Assembly: GCA_040221975.1 (NCBI GenBank)
Contig: JAVJWR010000031.1
Coordinates: 124,001 to 188,000 of the forward strand
From: Haliea sp040221975
GTDB lineage: Bacteria > Pseudomonadota > Gammaproteobacteria > Pseudomonadales > Halieaceae
Direction: 5' to 3'
DNA: 64,000 bases
Below are positions 26,946-35,819 of this stretch, one piece after another; position 1 is the first letter of the stretch, and each line of letters starts with the position of its first letter. The translations under genes were made by a program, and so were the position numbers. The notes under the pieces were generated by a model that saw only the letters and a program-made list of their open reading frames with translations, ran no database searches and was not told the DNA's origin.

Positions 26946-27021
26946 GCCCGGATAGCTCAGTTGGTAGAGCAGGGGATTGAAAATCCCCGTGTCGGCAGTT
27001 CGATTCTGTCTCCGGGCACCA
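26946..27021 (+). tRNA. tRNA-Phe (GAA)
   Basis: A 76-base cloverleaf. The acceptor GCCCGGA (26946-26952) pairs with TCCGGGC (27011-27017), and the CCA end is encoded. The anticodon stem GGGGA/TCCCC encloses TTGAAAA with anticodon GAA. The D-arm (GCTCAGTTGGTAGAGC) and T-arm (TTCGATTC core) are standard. Confidence 0.97.
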
Positions 27022-27163
27022 TACATCTTCCGCCTCAAATTCAGCTTCCGCTCACCATTCCACGTGGCACATGTGATGACCGGGAGCCATTGCCCGGACA
27101 GCACCATCTGTTCTGTCTAGATTGCACATGAACCAACTGCGCCCACCCTACATTCAACCAAAA

Positions 27164-27208
27164 TCATCCTTGCAATTGTGGATCTTAACTCCATAATTAC
27201 AAGGATGA
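27164..27208 (+). promoter_or_regulatory. Inverted repeat covering the start of the DUF4143 ATPase gene
   Basis: Arms of 18 bases (27164-27181 and 27191-27208) match at 16 of 18 positions around a 9-base loop. The right arm contains the probable ATG at 27205, so an RNA hairpin would hide it, or the DNA could be an operator. The region is AT-rich compared with its surroundings. Confidence 0.55.
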
Positions 27209-28383
27209 TTGCTCGCCGACTTTTCCCCACACTGACCGCAGCCCTGACCGAAGCGCCAGCGGTTGCGTTGCTCGGTCCGCGCCAGGTTGGCAAGACCACA
27301 CTGGCGCTTGAGGTGGCCGAGTCGCGCCCAGCGGTCTATCTCGACCTTGAATCCGAGGCCGACCGTGCCAAGCTGACGGAGCCCGAGCAGTATCTCGCGC
27401 AGCATGCAGACAAATTGGTGATCCTCGACGAGATCCAGCGTGCACCACAGCTATTTCAAAGCCTGCGCGGGCTGATCGACACCGGTCGCAGGCGCGGTCC
27501 GGGCCAGATTAAAGGCAACGGCCGCTTTCTGATCCTGGGCTCTGCCTCCATCGACCTGCTCAGACAATCCAGTGAAACACTTGCCGGGCGTATCCGTTAT
27601 CTCGAACTGGGTCCACTGGACGCGGGTGAGGTAGACCGCAATTCGCTGGAGCCCTTGTGGCTGCGGGGTGGCTTTCCTGAGAGCCTGTTGGCCGCATCCG
27701 ACGCGGCGAGTCTGCGCTGGCGCAACGACTTTATCCGCACCTACCTGGAACGGGATATCCCGCAACTTGGGCCACGCATTCCCGCGGAGACCCTGCGCCG
27801 CTTCTGGACCATGTTGTCACACCAGCAAGGCTCACTACTCAATGCCGCGTCGTTGGCCCGCGCACTGGCGGTGGACGGTAAAACTGTGGCGGCCTACCTC
27901 GATTTGCTGGTCGATCTGTTGCTCGTACGTCGCCTTGCGCCCTGGCACGGCAACGTCAAGAAGCGGCTGGTCAAGTCGCCGAAGGTCTACGTTCGGGACA
28001 GCGGGCTGATACACGCACTGCTCGGTATTGGCGACCGGGAAGCGCTGCTGGGTCACCCGGTGGCGGGTGGAAGCTGGGAGGGCTTCGTCATCGAGTCGCT
28101 GATTCGCGCCGCCCCACACGGCACGGCGGCCTACTTTTTCAGGACCGCGGCCGGCGCAGAGATTGACCTGCTGCTAAAGCGCCCCGGTGAGCGCAAGCCC
28201 TGGGCTATAGAAATCAAGCGCGGACTGACTCCGAAGCTGGAGCGCGGCTTTTTCCTCGCTTGTGATACCGTCCACCCCCAGCATCGCCGCGTAGTCTATG
28301 GCGGTAGCGAACGCTTCCCTATGGCCGAAGATGTGGTAGCGGTATCACTACGCGATCTCTGCGGAGAGCTCGCCGCAGGTTGA
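27205..28383 (+). CDS. AAA-type ATPase with DUF4143 domain
   Basis: A 392-residue protein. The N-terminal ATPase domain has Walker A GPRQVGKTT near residue 24 and Walker B LVILDEIQ near 72; a C-terminal DUF4143 domain (about 195-350) contains FYVRDSGL-like VYVRDSGLIHALLG and an EIDLLL motif resembling PD-(D/E)xK nucleases, with EIKRG after it. Such genes are common in mobile and defence-like settings but their function is unsettled. Family relatives begin near MIARRLFP, so I use the ATG at 27205; GTG at 27178 is an alternative. The gene stands alone after tRNA-Phe, between AT-rich flanks, which suggests acquisition. Confidence 0.85.
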   Translation: MIARRLFPTLTAALTEAPAVALLGPRQVGKTTLALEVAESRPAVYLDLESEADRAKLTEPEQYLAQHADKLVILDEIQRAPQLFQSLRGLIDTGRRRGPGQIKGNGRFLILGSASIDLLRQSSETLAGRIRYLELGPLDAGEVDRNSLEPLWLRGGFPESLLAASDAASLRWRNDFIRTYLERDIPQLGPRIPAETLRRFWTMLSHQQGSLLNAASLARALAVDGKTVAAYLDLLVDLLLVRRLAPWHGNVKKRLVKSPKVYVRDSGLIHALLGIGDREALLGHPVAGGSWEGFVIESLIRAAPHGTAAYFFRTAAGAEIDLLLKRPGERKPWAIEIKRGLTPKLERGFFLACDTVHPQHRRVVYGGSERFPMAEDVVAVSLRDLCGELAAG

Positions 28384-28606
28384 GAGCATGGATGACACTG
28401 AAAACATCCTACCGTGGTCTTTGATAAAAACCTCCGCGGAAACGCGATAGACCGAATCAAAACCATCAGCATCCATCGTGACAATCATTCGCGTATGTTA
28501 TCAAAATAAAAGGTTCTCGCAGCACTCCCCGATTACCAGTATTCTCGTCACATCAACTCAGGGTAACGCTTGAGGAACGTATCTCTTAATTTCCGGGGTG
28601 AAGTGT

Positions 28607-30652
28607 ATGCGACTATCGTGCTCCCTGTTTCTGGCCCTCATCGTCGGGGCCTGCAGCGATGTTAATCAGGACAGCGCAACCGCGCCCCACAAGGAGGCAA
28701 CCATGACCAGCCCGCAAACCGTACTTGATTACGGCAGCTGGCCCTCACCCATAACCGCGGAGTCCCTGGTCGAAGGCAGTCGCGGGCTCGGCAGCCCCCA
28801 CAAGGATGGTGATTACCTGTACTGGCTCGAGTCCCGGCCGGAGCAGGGCGGGCGCATGACGATCATGCGCTGGCGTCAGGGCAGGGAACCGGGAGAGCTC
28901 CTGCCCGAGCCATTCAACGCGCGCAGCCGAGTGCAGGAGTACGGTGGCGGCAGTCTGCTGGTCACCAATGGCAGGATTTGGTTCAGCAATTTCGCCGACC
29001 AGCGCCTGTACACCTTCATTCCCGGAGAAGAGCCGGTCCCGATAACCCCCGAGAGCGAACTGCGCTTCGCCGGCTGTCGCCTGGATGCACCGAGGAACCG
29101 GCTGATCTGCATCCGCGAAGACCATCGAGGCATTGGCGAGCCGGTGAACAGCCTGATCGCCCTGCCGACCGAGGGGATGAGCGAGGGCGAAGTACTTTTC
29201 TCAGGCACGGATTTTGTCTCTGCACCGCGGCTGTCGGCGGACTTCAGTCGCATCGCCTTCACCACCTGGATGCACCCCAACATGCCCTGGGACAACACCA
29301 GCCTGCACAGCGCCGGTTTCGATGCCGGGGGCAAGTTTGACGGCCTGGTTACGCACAACCCGGACAGCGCGGAGTCCGTGATCGATCCCCAGTGGAGCAG
29401 CGAGAACCACCTCTTTGCCCTGTCAGACCGCGACAACTGGTGGCGACCCTATGCCGTGGAGGGCACAACCTTCTCGCCGGTGCCTACCGGTCTGGAGGGC
29501 GCAGAAATCGGCGGTCCGGACTGGTCGATCGACAGCCACTATTATCACTTGCTGGAATCCGGCGAATTGCTGGTCCGCGCCCGGCGCGGCAGCGTGGAGA
29601 CGCTCCATGTCCTCGACGGCAAGGGCGGCCAGCGACGGCTCGATACCGGGGCGGTCTCTTACAGCTCCATCGCCATCGACGGCGACCGCCTGTATGTCAC
29701 GGCAGGTTTCTCCGAGCAGCCCTCCGCACTGATTGCCATGGATCGACAGGGGACGACCGTTGAGGTACTGCGTCGCTCGAAAGACCGGGGACTGGAGCCA
29801 TCCTGGGTGCCCGGGATTCAGCAGATCAGTTTCCCGGTGCCCGGCGGCGCGGTAGCGCATGGTGTGTATCTGGCGCCGCAAAATCCCCATGCCGCAGCAC
29901 CTGAAGGCAAGGCGCCGCCGCTGATTGTCAGCGTGCACGGGGGGCCCACGGCATCAGCCGGGGTCAGCTATAATCCGGGGCACTACTACTGGACCAGTCG
30001 CGGCTTTGCCATTCTCGACCTCAACTATCGCGGCAGCACCGGGTTCGGACGCAGCTATCGCCAGGCGTTATACGGCAACTGGGGCATCACTGACGTGCAG
30101 GACGCGGTCGCGGGCGCAGGCTGGCTGGCGGAGCAGGGTCTCGCGGATCCCCAGCGCCTGATCATCCGCGGGGGCAGCGCCGGCGGGTATACCACGCTCG
30201 CCGCGCACGCTTTCCACGACATCTTCGCTGCGGGCGCCTCCTACTTTGGCGTCTCGGATATCGAGGCCCTGGCCAGGGATACGCACAAATTCGAGTCGCG
30301 GTATCTCGATCAGCTCATCGGCCCCTATCCCGAGCGCCGCGACCTCTACATAGAGCGCTCACCTATTCATCACCTGGCGGGTTTCAAGGCGCCGCTGATA
30401 CTTCTGCAGGGTCTGGATGACCCCGTCGTGCCACCGAATCAATCCGAGGCCATCTTTGAGGCACTGAAGCACAGTGGCGTTGCAACTGCTTATATGACCT
30501 ACGAAGGCGAGTCACACGGATTCCGCAAAGCCGAGAACCAGATCTCGTCACTGCAGGCTGAATTGTACTTCTATGCCCGGGTGCTGGGGTTCGATCCAGC
30601 CGATGACTTGCCGGCCATAGCTATCGAAAACCTCGATGAGCCTGGCCCCTGA
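28607..30652 (+). CDS. S9 family prolyl oligopeptidase-type peptidase, lipoprotein
   Basis: A 681-residue envelope peptidase. The ATG at 28607 gives a lipoprotein signal peptide with lipobox VGAC, and GGGGTGA stands just upstream. A beta-propeller (about 60-390) precedes the peptidase domain: HGGPTA, the nucleophile motif GGSAGGY near Ser523, the acid in GLDDPVVPPNQ and the His in GESHGF near 636. The family cleaves short peptides, often after proline. The following gene is convergent. Confidence 0.88.
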   Translation: MRLSCSLFLALIVGACSDVNQDSATAPHKEATMTSPQTVLDYGSWPSPITAESLVEGSRGLGSPHKDGDYLYWLESRPEQGGRMTIMRWRQGREPGELLPEPFNARSRVQEYGGGSLLVTNGRIWFSNFADQRLYTFIPGEEPVPITPESELRFAGCRLDAPRNRLICIREDHRGIGEPVNSLIALPTEGMSEGEVLFSGTDFVSAPRLSADFSRIAFTTWMHPNMPWDNTSLHSAGFDAGGKFDGLVTHNPDSAESVIDPQWSSENHLFALSDRDNWWRPYAVEGTTFSPVPTGLEGAEIGGPDWSIDSHYYHLLESGELLVRARRGSVETLHVLDGKGGQRRLDTGAVSYSSIAIDGDRLYVTAGFSEQPSALIAMDRQGTTVEVLRRSKDRGLEPSWVPGIQQISFPVPGGAVAHGVYLAPQNPHAAAPEGKAPPLIVSVHGGPTASAGVSYNPGHYYWTSRGFAILDLNYRGSTGFGRSYRQALYGNWGITDVQDAVAGAGWLAEQGLADPQRLIIRGGSAGGYTTLAAHAFHDIFAAGASYFGVSDIEALARDTHKFESRYLDQLIGPYPERRDLYIERSPIHHLAGFKAPLILLQGLDDPVVPPNQSEAIFEALKHSGVATAYMTYEGESHGFRKAENQISSLQAELYFYARVLGFDPADDLPAIAIENLDEPGP

Positions 30653-30660
30653 GAGCTTGT

Positions 30661-30674
30661 CTGTGCGCGCACAG
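30661..30674. terminator. Palindrome between convergent genes
   Basis: CTGTGCGCGCACAG is a perfect 14-bp palindrome eight bases after the S9 peptidase stop and before the convergent tautomerase stop. It has no T-run on either side, so a terminator role is only suggested by position. Confidence 0.3.
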
Positions 30675-30708
30675 GGAGATCATGCGGCGACTGCATTTGA
30701 GGCGTTGT

Positions 30709-31053
30709 TCACAGCATGCTCCGGTTGCAATACACCGCTTCCTCGAATTCGCTGATACTCATCGCAATATATGTCACATCCGGGAACATCCCTGACAACA
30801 TTTGCACTACAGACCTCGACAATGATGCTTTTTGCTCAGTGCTCCGACCCTGCATAATGCTCGAAAACACATGCATAAACAGTTCGTGCTTTCCACCCAC
30901 CAGATACCTGACGTAGGGGTTGACCCGAACCTTGATATCCTGGATATCGAACAGGCCAGATCCCGCAGCAACTGCATGGATTTGCTCTGCAATATAAAGT
31001 TCGGAGTGTGCATCCAGTATTTCCGCTGAACAGTCGAGTATGAAATGCGGCAT
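30709..31053 (-). CDS. 5-carboxymethyl-2-hydroxymuconate delta-isomerase-like tautomerase
   Basis: A 114-residue member of the CHMI/HpaF branch of the tautomerase superfamily. The start MPHFILDCSAEI places the conserved Pro at position 2, the catalytic base of the family, and RVNPYVRYLVGG and HVFSSIMQGR resemble HpaF-type segments. True HpaF isomerises a homoprotocatechuate ring-cleavage product. No other homoprotocatechuate gene is nearby, so the substrate is open. AGGAG lies six bases before the ATG. It follows the flavodoxin-like gene by 35 bases and is probably in the same transcript. Confidence 0.8.
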   Translation of the reverse strand: MPHFILDCSAEILDAHSELYIAEQIHAVAAGSGLFDIQDIKVRVNPYVRYLVGGKHELFMHVFSSIMQGRSTEQKASLSRSVVQMLSGMFPDVTYIAMSISEFEEAVYCNRSML

Positions 31054-31088
31054 AAGTGCTCCTGTCTGCCTGGCGACCAATAGGCCGG

Positions 31089-31691
31089 CTAGAGTGAATG
31101 ACTTCCGTTTTCAACACGCTCTGGTAAGAACCGTCGTGTGAGCGCGGCAACGCGTGAACCCAGGTAGCTGGCCGTGGCAATGTCGGCTGGATCCAGCATG
31201 CCATCGCGCGCATGTGCTATCAGCCCACTCTGGGCACCCAGACGATTGCGCCCCTCCGGATCATAACCACCTGGCAGATCAATGCCGACCCACAACATGC
31301 CGTGCTGGTTGGCGAGAATGTTGAGGTACTGGATGGTGTTGAGCTGGTCGCCGCTGGGGTTGTTGCCGATCGTGAAGCCGGCCGCCAGTTTGCCGGCCCA
31401 ATGGCGCTGGAACCAGAATTCGCTGGTGGCGTCGGCAAAGGCCTTGAACTGCGCGGACACACTGCCCATGAAGGTCGGTGAGCCAAAGATGAGCGCGTCG
31501 GCTTCACCCATGGCCTGCAGCGCGCTGGCGTTGCGGTAGCGGCCCTCATGGATGTCGTCGCCTTCTATTCTCACCGGGAACGCCCGCACACCGTCGATCC
31601 TGTTTGCTCCGTCCAGAGCCGCCTCGGCGAGGCCTGCCGTGGTGCCGGTAACGCTGTGGTAGACCACTGCCACGCTGGTTTGTGTTTTCAT
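31089..31691 (-). CDS. Flavodoxin/NAD(P)H:quinone oxidoreductase-like protein
   Basis: A 200-residue flavodoxin-fold protein. VVYHSVTGTTAGLAEAAL is the FMN phosphate-binding loop and FGSPTFMGSVSAQFKAF the second flavin loop, as in WrbA-like proteins. The likely role is FMN-dependent reduction of quinones or other small electrophiles in the cytoplasm. The ATG at 31691 overlaps the stop of the upstream EamA gene (ATGA), so translation is coupled. Because the EamA gene is frameshifted, an unbroken frame happens to run from it into this gene, but they are separate genes. Confidence 0.85.
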   Translation of the reverse strand: MKTQTSVAVVYHSVTGTTAGLAEAALDGANRIDGVRAFPVRIEGDDIHEGRYRNASALQAMGEADALIFGSPTFMGSVSAQFKAFADATSEFWFQRHWAGKLAAGFTIGNNPSGDQLNTIQYLNILANQHGMLWVGIDLPGGYDPEGRNRLGAQSGLIAHARDGMLDPADIATASYLGSRVAALTRRFLPERVENGSHSL

Positions 31692-32690
31692 TTCATTACT
31701 CCTTCTTTCTGCTGTCCAGGCACCCGGGGTTCCAGTCGTTGTGCCATGACGGTTGCGATAATCCCGACGCCGATGATACCGGCGCCGAGCCAGGTGGAGA
31801 GGGCATAGCGCTCCCCAAGAAATACCGTTGCGACGATCAGGCTCACTGCGGCAGCGACATACCCAATCTGACTCAGCAACACCGGGCCACCATCGCGCTG
31901 CAGGCGATAGAACAATGGAAAATTGAGCCCGGATATGACCATCTGGACGATGATAAGAGTTTTCGCGGCAGCGACACCGGCAACGGGGAACTCCTGCCCA
32001 GTCGCCGCGATAATCACCAGAAATACGCTGACAGCAAACAGGTGCCCCCAGAAGGCTAGCGAGTCGGGGAGTGCGCCCTCGGGCCACGAGAGGCTGCGGT
32101 ATACATTGCCGATCGCCAGCGCAACAGGCATTGCCGCCGCTGCCAGCAGCCAGGCCAGGCCCCTGGGGGTGGGTACCGCGGGTCAGGCTGACCACTACCG
32201 CACCGACTACCCCTATTGCGATCCCTGCCATGCCCAGTCTGCCCGGAGTCTTCATTCCGAACATAGAGGCAAAAAGGAGGGTAAACACGGGAGACAGCGC
32301 AAACATCAGCCCGGCATAGCCGGCGCCCACCTGGGGTATCACCGTGAACAGCAGCACATTGGGCAGGACGAAGGAGATCAGCGATGAAATCATCGTGTAG
32401 CGCACTACGGTGGCAGCCGGCAGCCGCAGTCCGCGTTTGGTCATCTGGCTGGGCAGTAACATGATGACTACACCGAGGGAAATGATCCCTGCCCACAGAA
32501 GCGCGGACACACCCGCGTCGTGGGCCAGCTTGCCGATTGGCAGGCGCATGCCGAGCAGCGTGCCGCTGGTCAGCAGGAGGCTGTGGGGAGCGAAGAGCCA
32601 ATCAGCGGCCGTAGTCGTCGATTCGGTTCGACGCAGTACCCCATCCAATGGTCGGTTTGTCGCAAGAGTTTCACTGCTGCTGTCGTTCAT
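31688..32690 (-). pseudogene. EamA/DMT-family transporter, broken by a one-base frameshift
   Basis: The gene would encode a roughly 333-residue ten-helix drug/metabolite transporter. The first part (to about residue 175, ending SLTRGTH) is in one frame, and the remainder (from AWLLAAAAMPVALAIGN to VMAQRLEPR) continues in another. The total length, 1003 bases, is one more than a multiple of three, and the switch falls at a run of five G (32165-32169), so one extra base there explains it. It could be a real inactivating mutation, a phase-variable tract or a sequence error. The start has AGGAGG upstream, but inside a stable hairpin. LysR is upstream and the flavodoxin-like gene follows. Confidence 0.85.
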
Positions 32691-32691
32691 G

Positions 32692-32723
32692 GTCTGTTCC
32701 TCCTGTGCTGGTGAGGAACAGAC
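32692..32723 (-). promoter_or_regulatory. Hairpin occluding the EamA ribosome site
   Basis: Two perfectly complementary 11-base arms (32692-32702 and 32713-32723) enclose a 10-base loop. In the minus-strand mRNA the 3' arm contains GAGGAACAGAC with the GGAGG ribosome site overlapping its start, and ends one base before the AUG. Folded, it would block initiation. It could equally be a DNA operator for the LysR regulator upstream. Confidence 0.6.
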
Positions 32724-32789
32724 TAGTCGCTTACCTGAGCGGGATAATTAGCCTGAACGGAAAATGATTGGTAACCCGAATTGACAAAT

Positions 32790-33707
32790 CTACTGCGGTG
32801 ACAGCTGGTCCCAGTAGGGGGGGTCCTTGATTTTGGCTACCAGAAAGTCCGCAAAGGCACGCACTTTCGGCGACAGGTAGCGGCGCTGCGGGTAGACGAT
32901 GTAGATGGACACCTCCAGCGAGCGACAGGCGTCCAGCACGGTGGTGAGCCGACCCTGGCGCAGGTCGTCGCCCACGAGGAACGTCGGGGTCCGCGCAATA
33001 CCCATGCCAGCGAGCAGCGCCTCGCGCAGGGCCAGGCTGTTGTTCACCTGCAGCCTGCCGGCGACAGCTACCTGTGTGGGCTGTCCCCCGGGTTCGAGGA
33101 AGTGCCACGCCTGGGCCGATTGCTGCAGGCTGTAGCTAAGCACCTCGTGCTCCAGCAGGTCTTCCGGTCTGTCCGGGATGCCGTGTCGTTCCAGGTAAGC
33201 CGGTGCTGCCACGATGACGTGGCGACAGGGAGCGAGACGGCGCGCCACCAAAGTGGAGTCGGGCAGGTCGCTGATACGTACCGAGGCATCGAAGCCCTCT
33301 TCAATCACATCCAGCTTGCGATCGTTCAGGTCCATTTCCACCGTCAGTTCCGGATATTGCTGCATAAACGCAGGCAGCAGCGGCGCGATGTGCAGGATAC
33401 CGAAAGACATTGGCACGTTGATTCTGAGGACCCCGCGCGGTTGCTCCTGCAGGCGCGAGACTTCCGCCCGCGCTTCGGCAATGTCCTCCAGCCCTCGACT
33501 TGTCTGGGCGTGAAAAATGCGTCCCGCTTCCGTGAGACTCAAGCGGCGCGTGGTGCGGTTGAGCAGGCGCACACCGAGGCTCTCCTCCAGGCGGCTGACC
33601 TGCTTGCTCACTACCGGGCGCGATACTTTCAGTCTCTCGGCTGCCCGGGTGAAACTCCCGGCGTCGACGACTGCGACAAACACAGCGACATCATTGAGGT
33701 CGTCCAT
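32790..33707 (-). CDS. LysR-family transcriptional regulator
   Basis: A 305-residue regulator of the CrgA/DsdC-like branch. The N-terminal winged helix-turn-helix covers residues 1-60 (GSFTRAAERLKVSRPVVSKQVSRLEE region), followed by a substrate-binding domain beginning RGVLRINVP. It is divergent from the cyclase gene and upstream of the EamA gene on the same strand, so either could be its target. An effector cannot be read from the sequence. Confidence 0.92.
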   Translation of the reverse strand: MDDLNDVAVFVAVVDAGSFTRAAERLKVSRPVVSKQVSRLEESLGVRLLNRTTRRLSLTEAGRIFHAQTSRGLEDIAEARAEVSRLQEQPRGVLRINVPMSFGILHIAPLLPAFMQQYPELTVEMDLNDRKLDVIEEGFDASVRISDLPDSTLVARRLAPCRHVIVAAPAYLERHGIPDRPEDLLEHEVLSYSLQQSAQAWHFLEPGGQPTQVAVAGRLQVNNSLALREALLAGMGIARTPTFLVGDDLRQGRLTTVLDACRSLEVSIYIVYPQRRYLSPKVRAFADFLVAKIKDPPYWDQLSPQ

Positions 33708-33816
33708 AGGTGGACCATTAGTAAAAATATGGAAATAGAATCTTTCAATTCGGGCCGATTATCAATACCGACTGTGGGGCTAGGCTATCAACTCTTGTTC
33801 ACCTCGGGAGAAGAAC

Positions 33817-34797
33817 ATGCTCAACAAGACTCTGGTAATCACAGCCGCCCTGATGCTGGGCGGGCAATTCACTGCGTCAGCCGCTGAGCGCCAGGCGGGT
33901 ATCAGCCCCTGGGGAGCCGATGATGAAATCGGTCGCCTGAATCTCATGACTGAATCTTCGCGCGACTCCATATTGAGGCGTATCGCCGGTGGTAAAGTCT
34001 ACGACCTGTCGGTCGAGTACTTTATCGGCATGCCCAGCTGGCAGGCCGCCGGCGACCCGCACTACCGTATCTGGATGACGCATACCCCACACGGCACCGT
34101 TATCGATGACCCGCTGAATACCGGCGGCGAGATGAACAGGCACGTCAGTTACACCGGAGCCGCCGTTTCCATGTACACGCATATGGGGACCCATATCGAT
34201 GGCCTGGCGCACTTTGGCCTCAATGGCGAGATCTGGAACGGCTTCAGTGCGCAAGAACACCTCGGTGATCGCGGCTGGCGCGTCGCCGGGGTGGAGAACA
34301 TGCCGCCGATCGTGGCCCGCGGCGTCATGCTCGACGTGGCGGCGGCGAAAGGTGTTGCCATGCTGCCCGATGGCTACCGCATCACGCGCACAGACCTCGA
34401 AGCCAGTCTGCTGCGCCAGCGGGTAGATCTGCGGCAGGGCGATGTGGTCCTGATCCGGACCGGACGCATGCGCGTCTTCGACGATACTTCGGCCTATATG
34501 GGCAACCCGCCCGGCCTGGGGCTGGCGGCGGCCCGCTTCCTCGTCGAGGAATCCGGGGCAATGATTGTCGGCGCAGACAACCTGAGCCTGGAGGCATTTC
34601 CCTCGGAACTGGCGAGCGACTACGTGCCCCTGCACACCTATCTGTTGGCAGAACAGGGAGCACCAATCATTGAACTCGCCTGGCTCGAAGACCTGGCTCG
34701 AGATAAAGTGTACGAATTTGCCTTTGTCGCGGCGCCACTGAAGCTTCGGGGGGCAGACGCAGCTCCTCTGCGACCTGTCGCCATACCCTTGCGGTGA
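33817..34797 (+). CDS. Cyclase family protein (kynurenine formamidase-like), exported
   Basis: A 326-residue protein with a signal peptide (about 1-22, ASA). The cyclase-family metal motif HMGTHIDGLAHF near residue 122 matches HxGTHxDxxxH. Members hydrolyse amides or lactones, such as N-formylkynurenine, or cyclise small molecules. Periplasmic location makes formamidase in tryptophan breakdown unlikely; a lactone or aromatic ester substrate is possible but unproved. It faces the LysR gene and is followed by a Rossmann-fold gene 63 bases downstream. Confidence 0.85.
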   Translation: MLNKTLVITAALMLGGQFTASAAERQAGISPWGADDEIGRLNLMTESSRDSILRRIAGGKVYDLSVEYFIGMPSWQAAGDPHYRIWMTHTPHGTVIDDPLNTGGEMNRHVSYTGAAVSMYTHMGTHIDGLAHFGLNGEIWNGFSAQEHLGDRGWRVAGVENMPPIVARGVMLDVAAAKGVAMLPDGYRITRTDLEASLLRQRVDLRQGDVVLIRTGRMRVFDDTSAYMGNPPGLGLAAARFLVEESGAMIVGADNLSLEAFPSELASDYVPLHTYLLAEQGAPIIELAWLEDLARDKVYEFAFVAAPLKLRGADAAPLRPVAIPLR

Positions 34798-34860
34798 CAC
34801 GCCATAGTCAGTAACTGCGCTGGCAGACGCAAGGCGGGCCGGTAATTCAGGGGATCGATC

Positions 34861-35559
34861 ATGAACAGGGTTTGCATTATTGGCGCTTCAGGAAAGCTCG
34901 GTAGATACATGGTGCAACAAGCTCTGGACCAGGGTTATGAAGTCGTCGGTGTTTGCAGGGAGAAAAGCGTAGCCAAGCTCGATGAGTTCAGAGACCGGAT
35001 CACCATCATTCCCGGTGCAACGAATGATCGTGAGGTCATACAACGTGCTGTTTCCGGGTGCAATGGCGTGTTGGTTGTATTGGTTCCATGGGGAGTCAGG
35101 CAGTACTCATCGGGTACCGCCCAGGCAGTCCTGGATTTTTCGGAGCCAGACGCGCGTCTGATCTTTTCCTGTGGCTGGCACATCAGCCGGGACGGCAAGG
35201 ATGTGTATTCATGGAAGTTGCAAGCGATAGTAAAGATCTTCGGCGGTCTGGCGAGGCTGTTCCGCCTGGTCGACTTGGATGATCAGGTAGAAGCGTGCCG
35301 GCGAATCTTCGCGAGCGAAACCAGATGGACGGTTGTTCGCGGCAGCGATCTTGAAGAGGGAGAGAGCCAGGGCCTGCCAGTATGGAGCAGGCACGTGGGG
35401 GACCCGGTGTTGGAGAGCAACCTCACCCGTCGTATTGATTTTGCCCTGTTCATGGTGAAGGCGCTGGAGGATGACGCCCTCATCCAGCAGGCTCCCGCGA
35501 TTGTCGGGTGTCAAACACCTTCTGCGCGGGAGCGCAACCAGCTGAAATCAGCACTGTAG
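34861..35559 (+). CDS. NAD(P)-binding Rossmann-fold (NmrA/atypical SDR-like) protein
   Basis: A 232-residue cytoplasmic protein beginning with a nucleotide-binding GASGKLGRYM motif, and with atypical-SDR-type segments (GATNDREVIQRAV, VVRGSDLEEGE). The usual YxxxK pair is not obvious. It may be a redox sensor or a reductase. It follows the cyclase-family gene on the same strand. Its ATG has a weak ribosome site. The last 50 bases overlap a short open frame with one membrane helix. Confidence 0.8.
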   Translation: MNRVCIIGASGKLGRYMVQQALDQGYEVVGVCREKSVAKLDEFRDRITIIPGATNDREVIQRAVSGCNGVLVVLVPWGVRQYSSGTAQAVLDFSEPDARLIFSCGWHISRDGKDVYSWKLQAIVKIFGGLARLFRLVDLDDQVEACRRIFASETRWTVVRGSDLEEGESQGLPVWSRHVGDPVLESNLTRRIDFALFMVKALEDDALIQQAPAIVGCQTPSARERNQLKSAL

Positions 35560-35819
35560 AGGAGGCGGCCTTTGGCCGCTCTGTACAGCCGGATGGGAGC
35601 GCATCGCCCGCCAAGACCTGCAACAAGCTCACCGGGTGGGTGGCTCACAACCTGGGCTGGTTCTATATCGCCGCCGTGAGTGCTCTGTTGGTCTTTCTGC
35701 TCGGTCTGGCGGTCCAGGTTCTGAACCTGATGGAAATCACTGTGATATCCGAAAATCCGGAAGCAGCTTCTTCCAGTGAGATCTCGGCTCCCGTTTATGG
35801 GAGTAATTGCTCTAATTGA
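35508..35819 (+). pseudogene. Short open frame with one membrane helix, possible BCCT-transporter remnant
   Basis: An open frame of about 103 codons starting inside the Rossmann gene. A hydrophobic stretch GWVAHNLGWFYIAAVSALLV resembles the second helix region of betaine/choline/carnitine transporters, which share the GWFY element, but no such protein follows, and the rest is unlike the family. No ribosome site precedes a usable start. It could be a degraded remnant or chance. Confidence 0.3.

Noticed and set aside
26946..28383. Integrated island at tRNA-Phe
   Set aside because: No integrase and no repeat of the tRNA 3' end was seen downstream; only one accessory gene adjoins it.
31089..32690. 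Single 533-codon transporter-flavodoxin fusion protein
   Set aside because: The middle part is frameshifted nonsense; the transporter C-terminus lies in another frame and overlaps the flavodoxin start normally.
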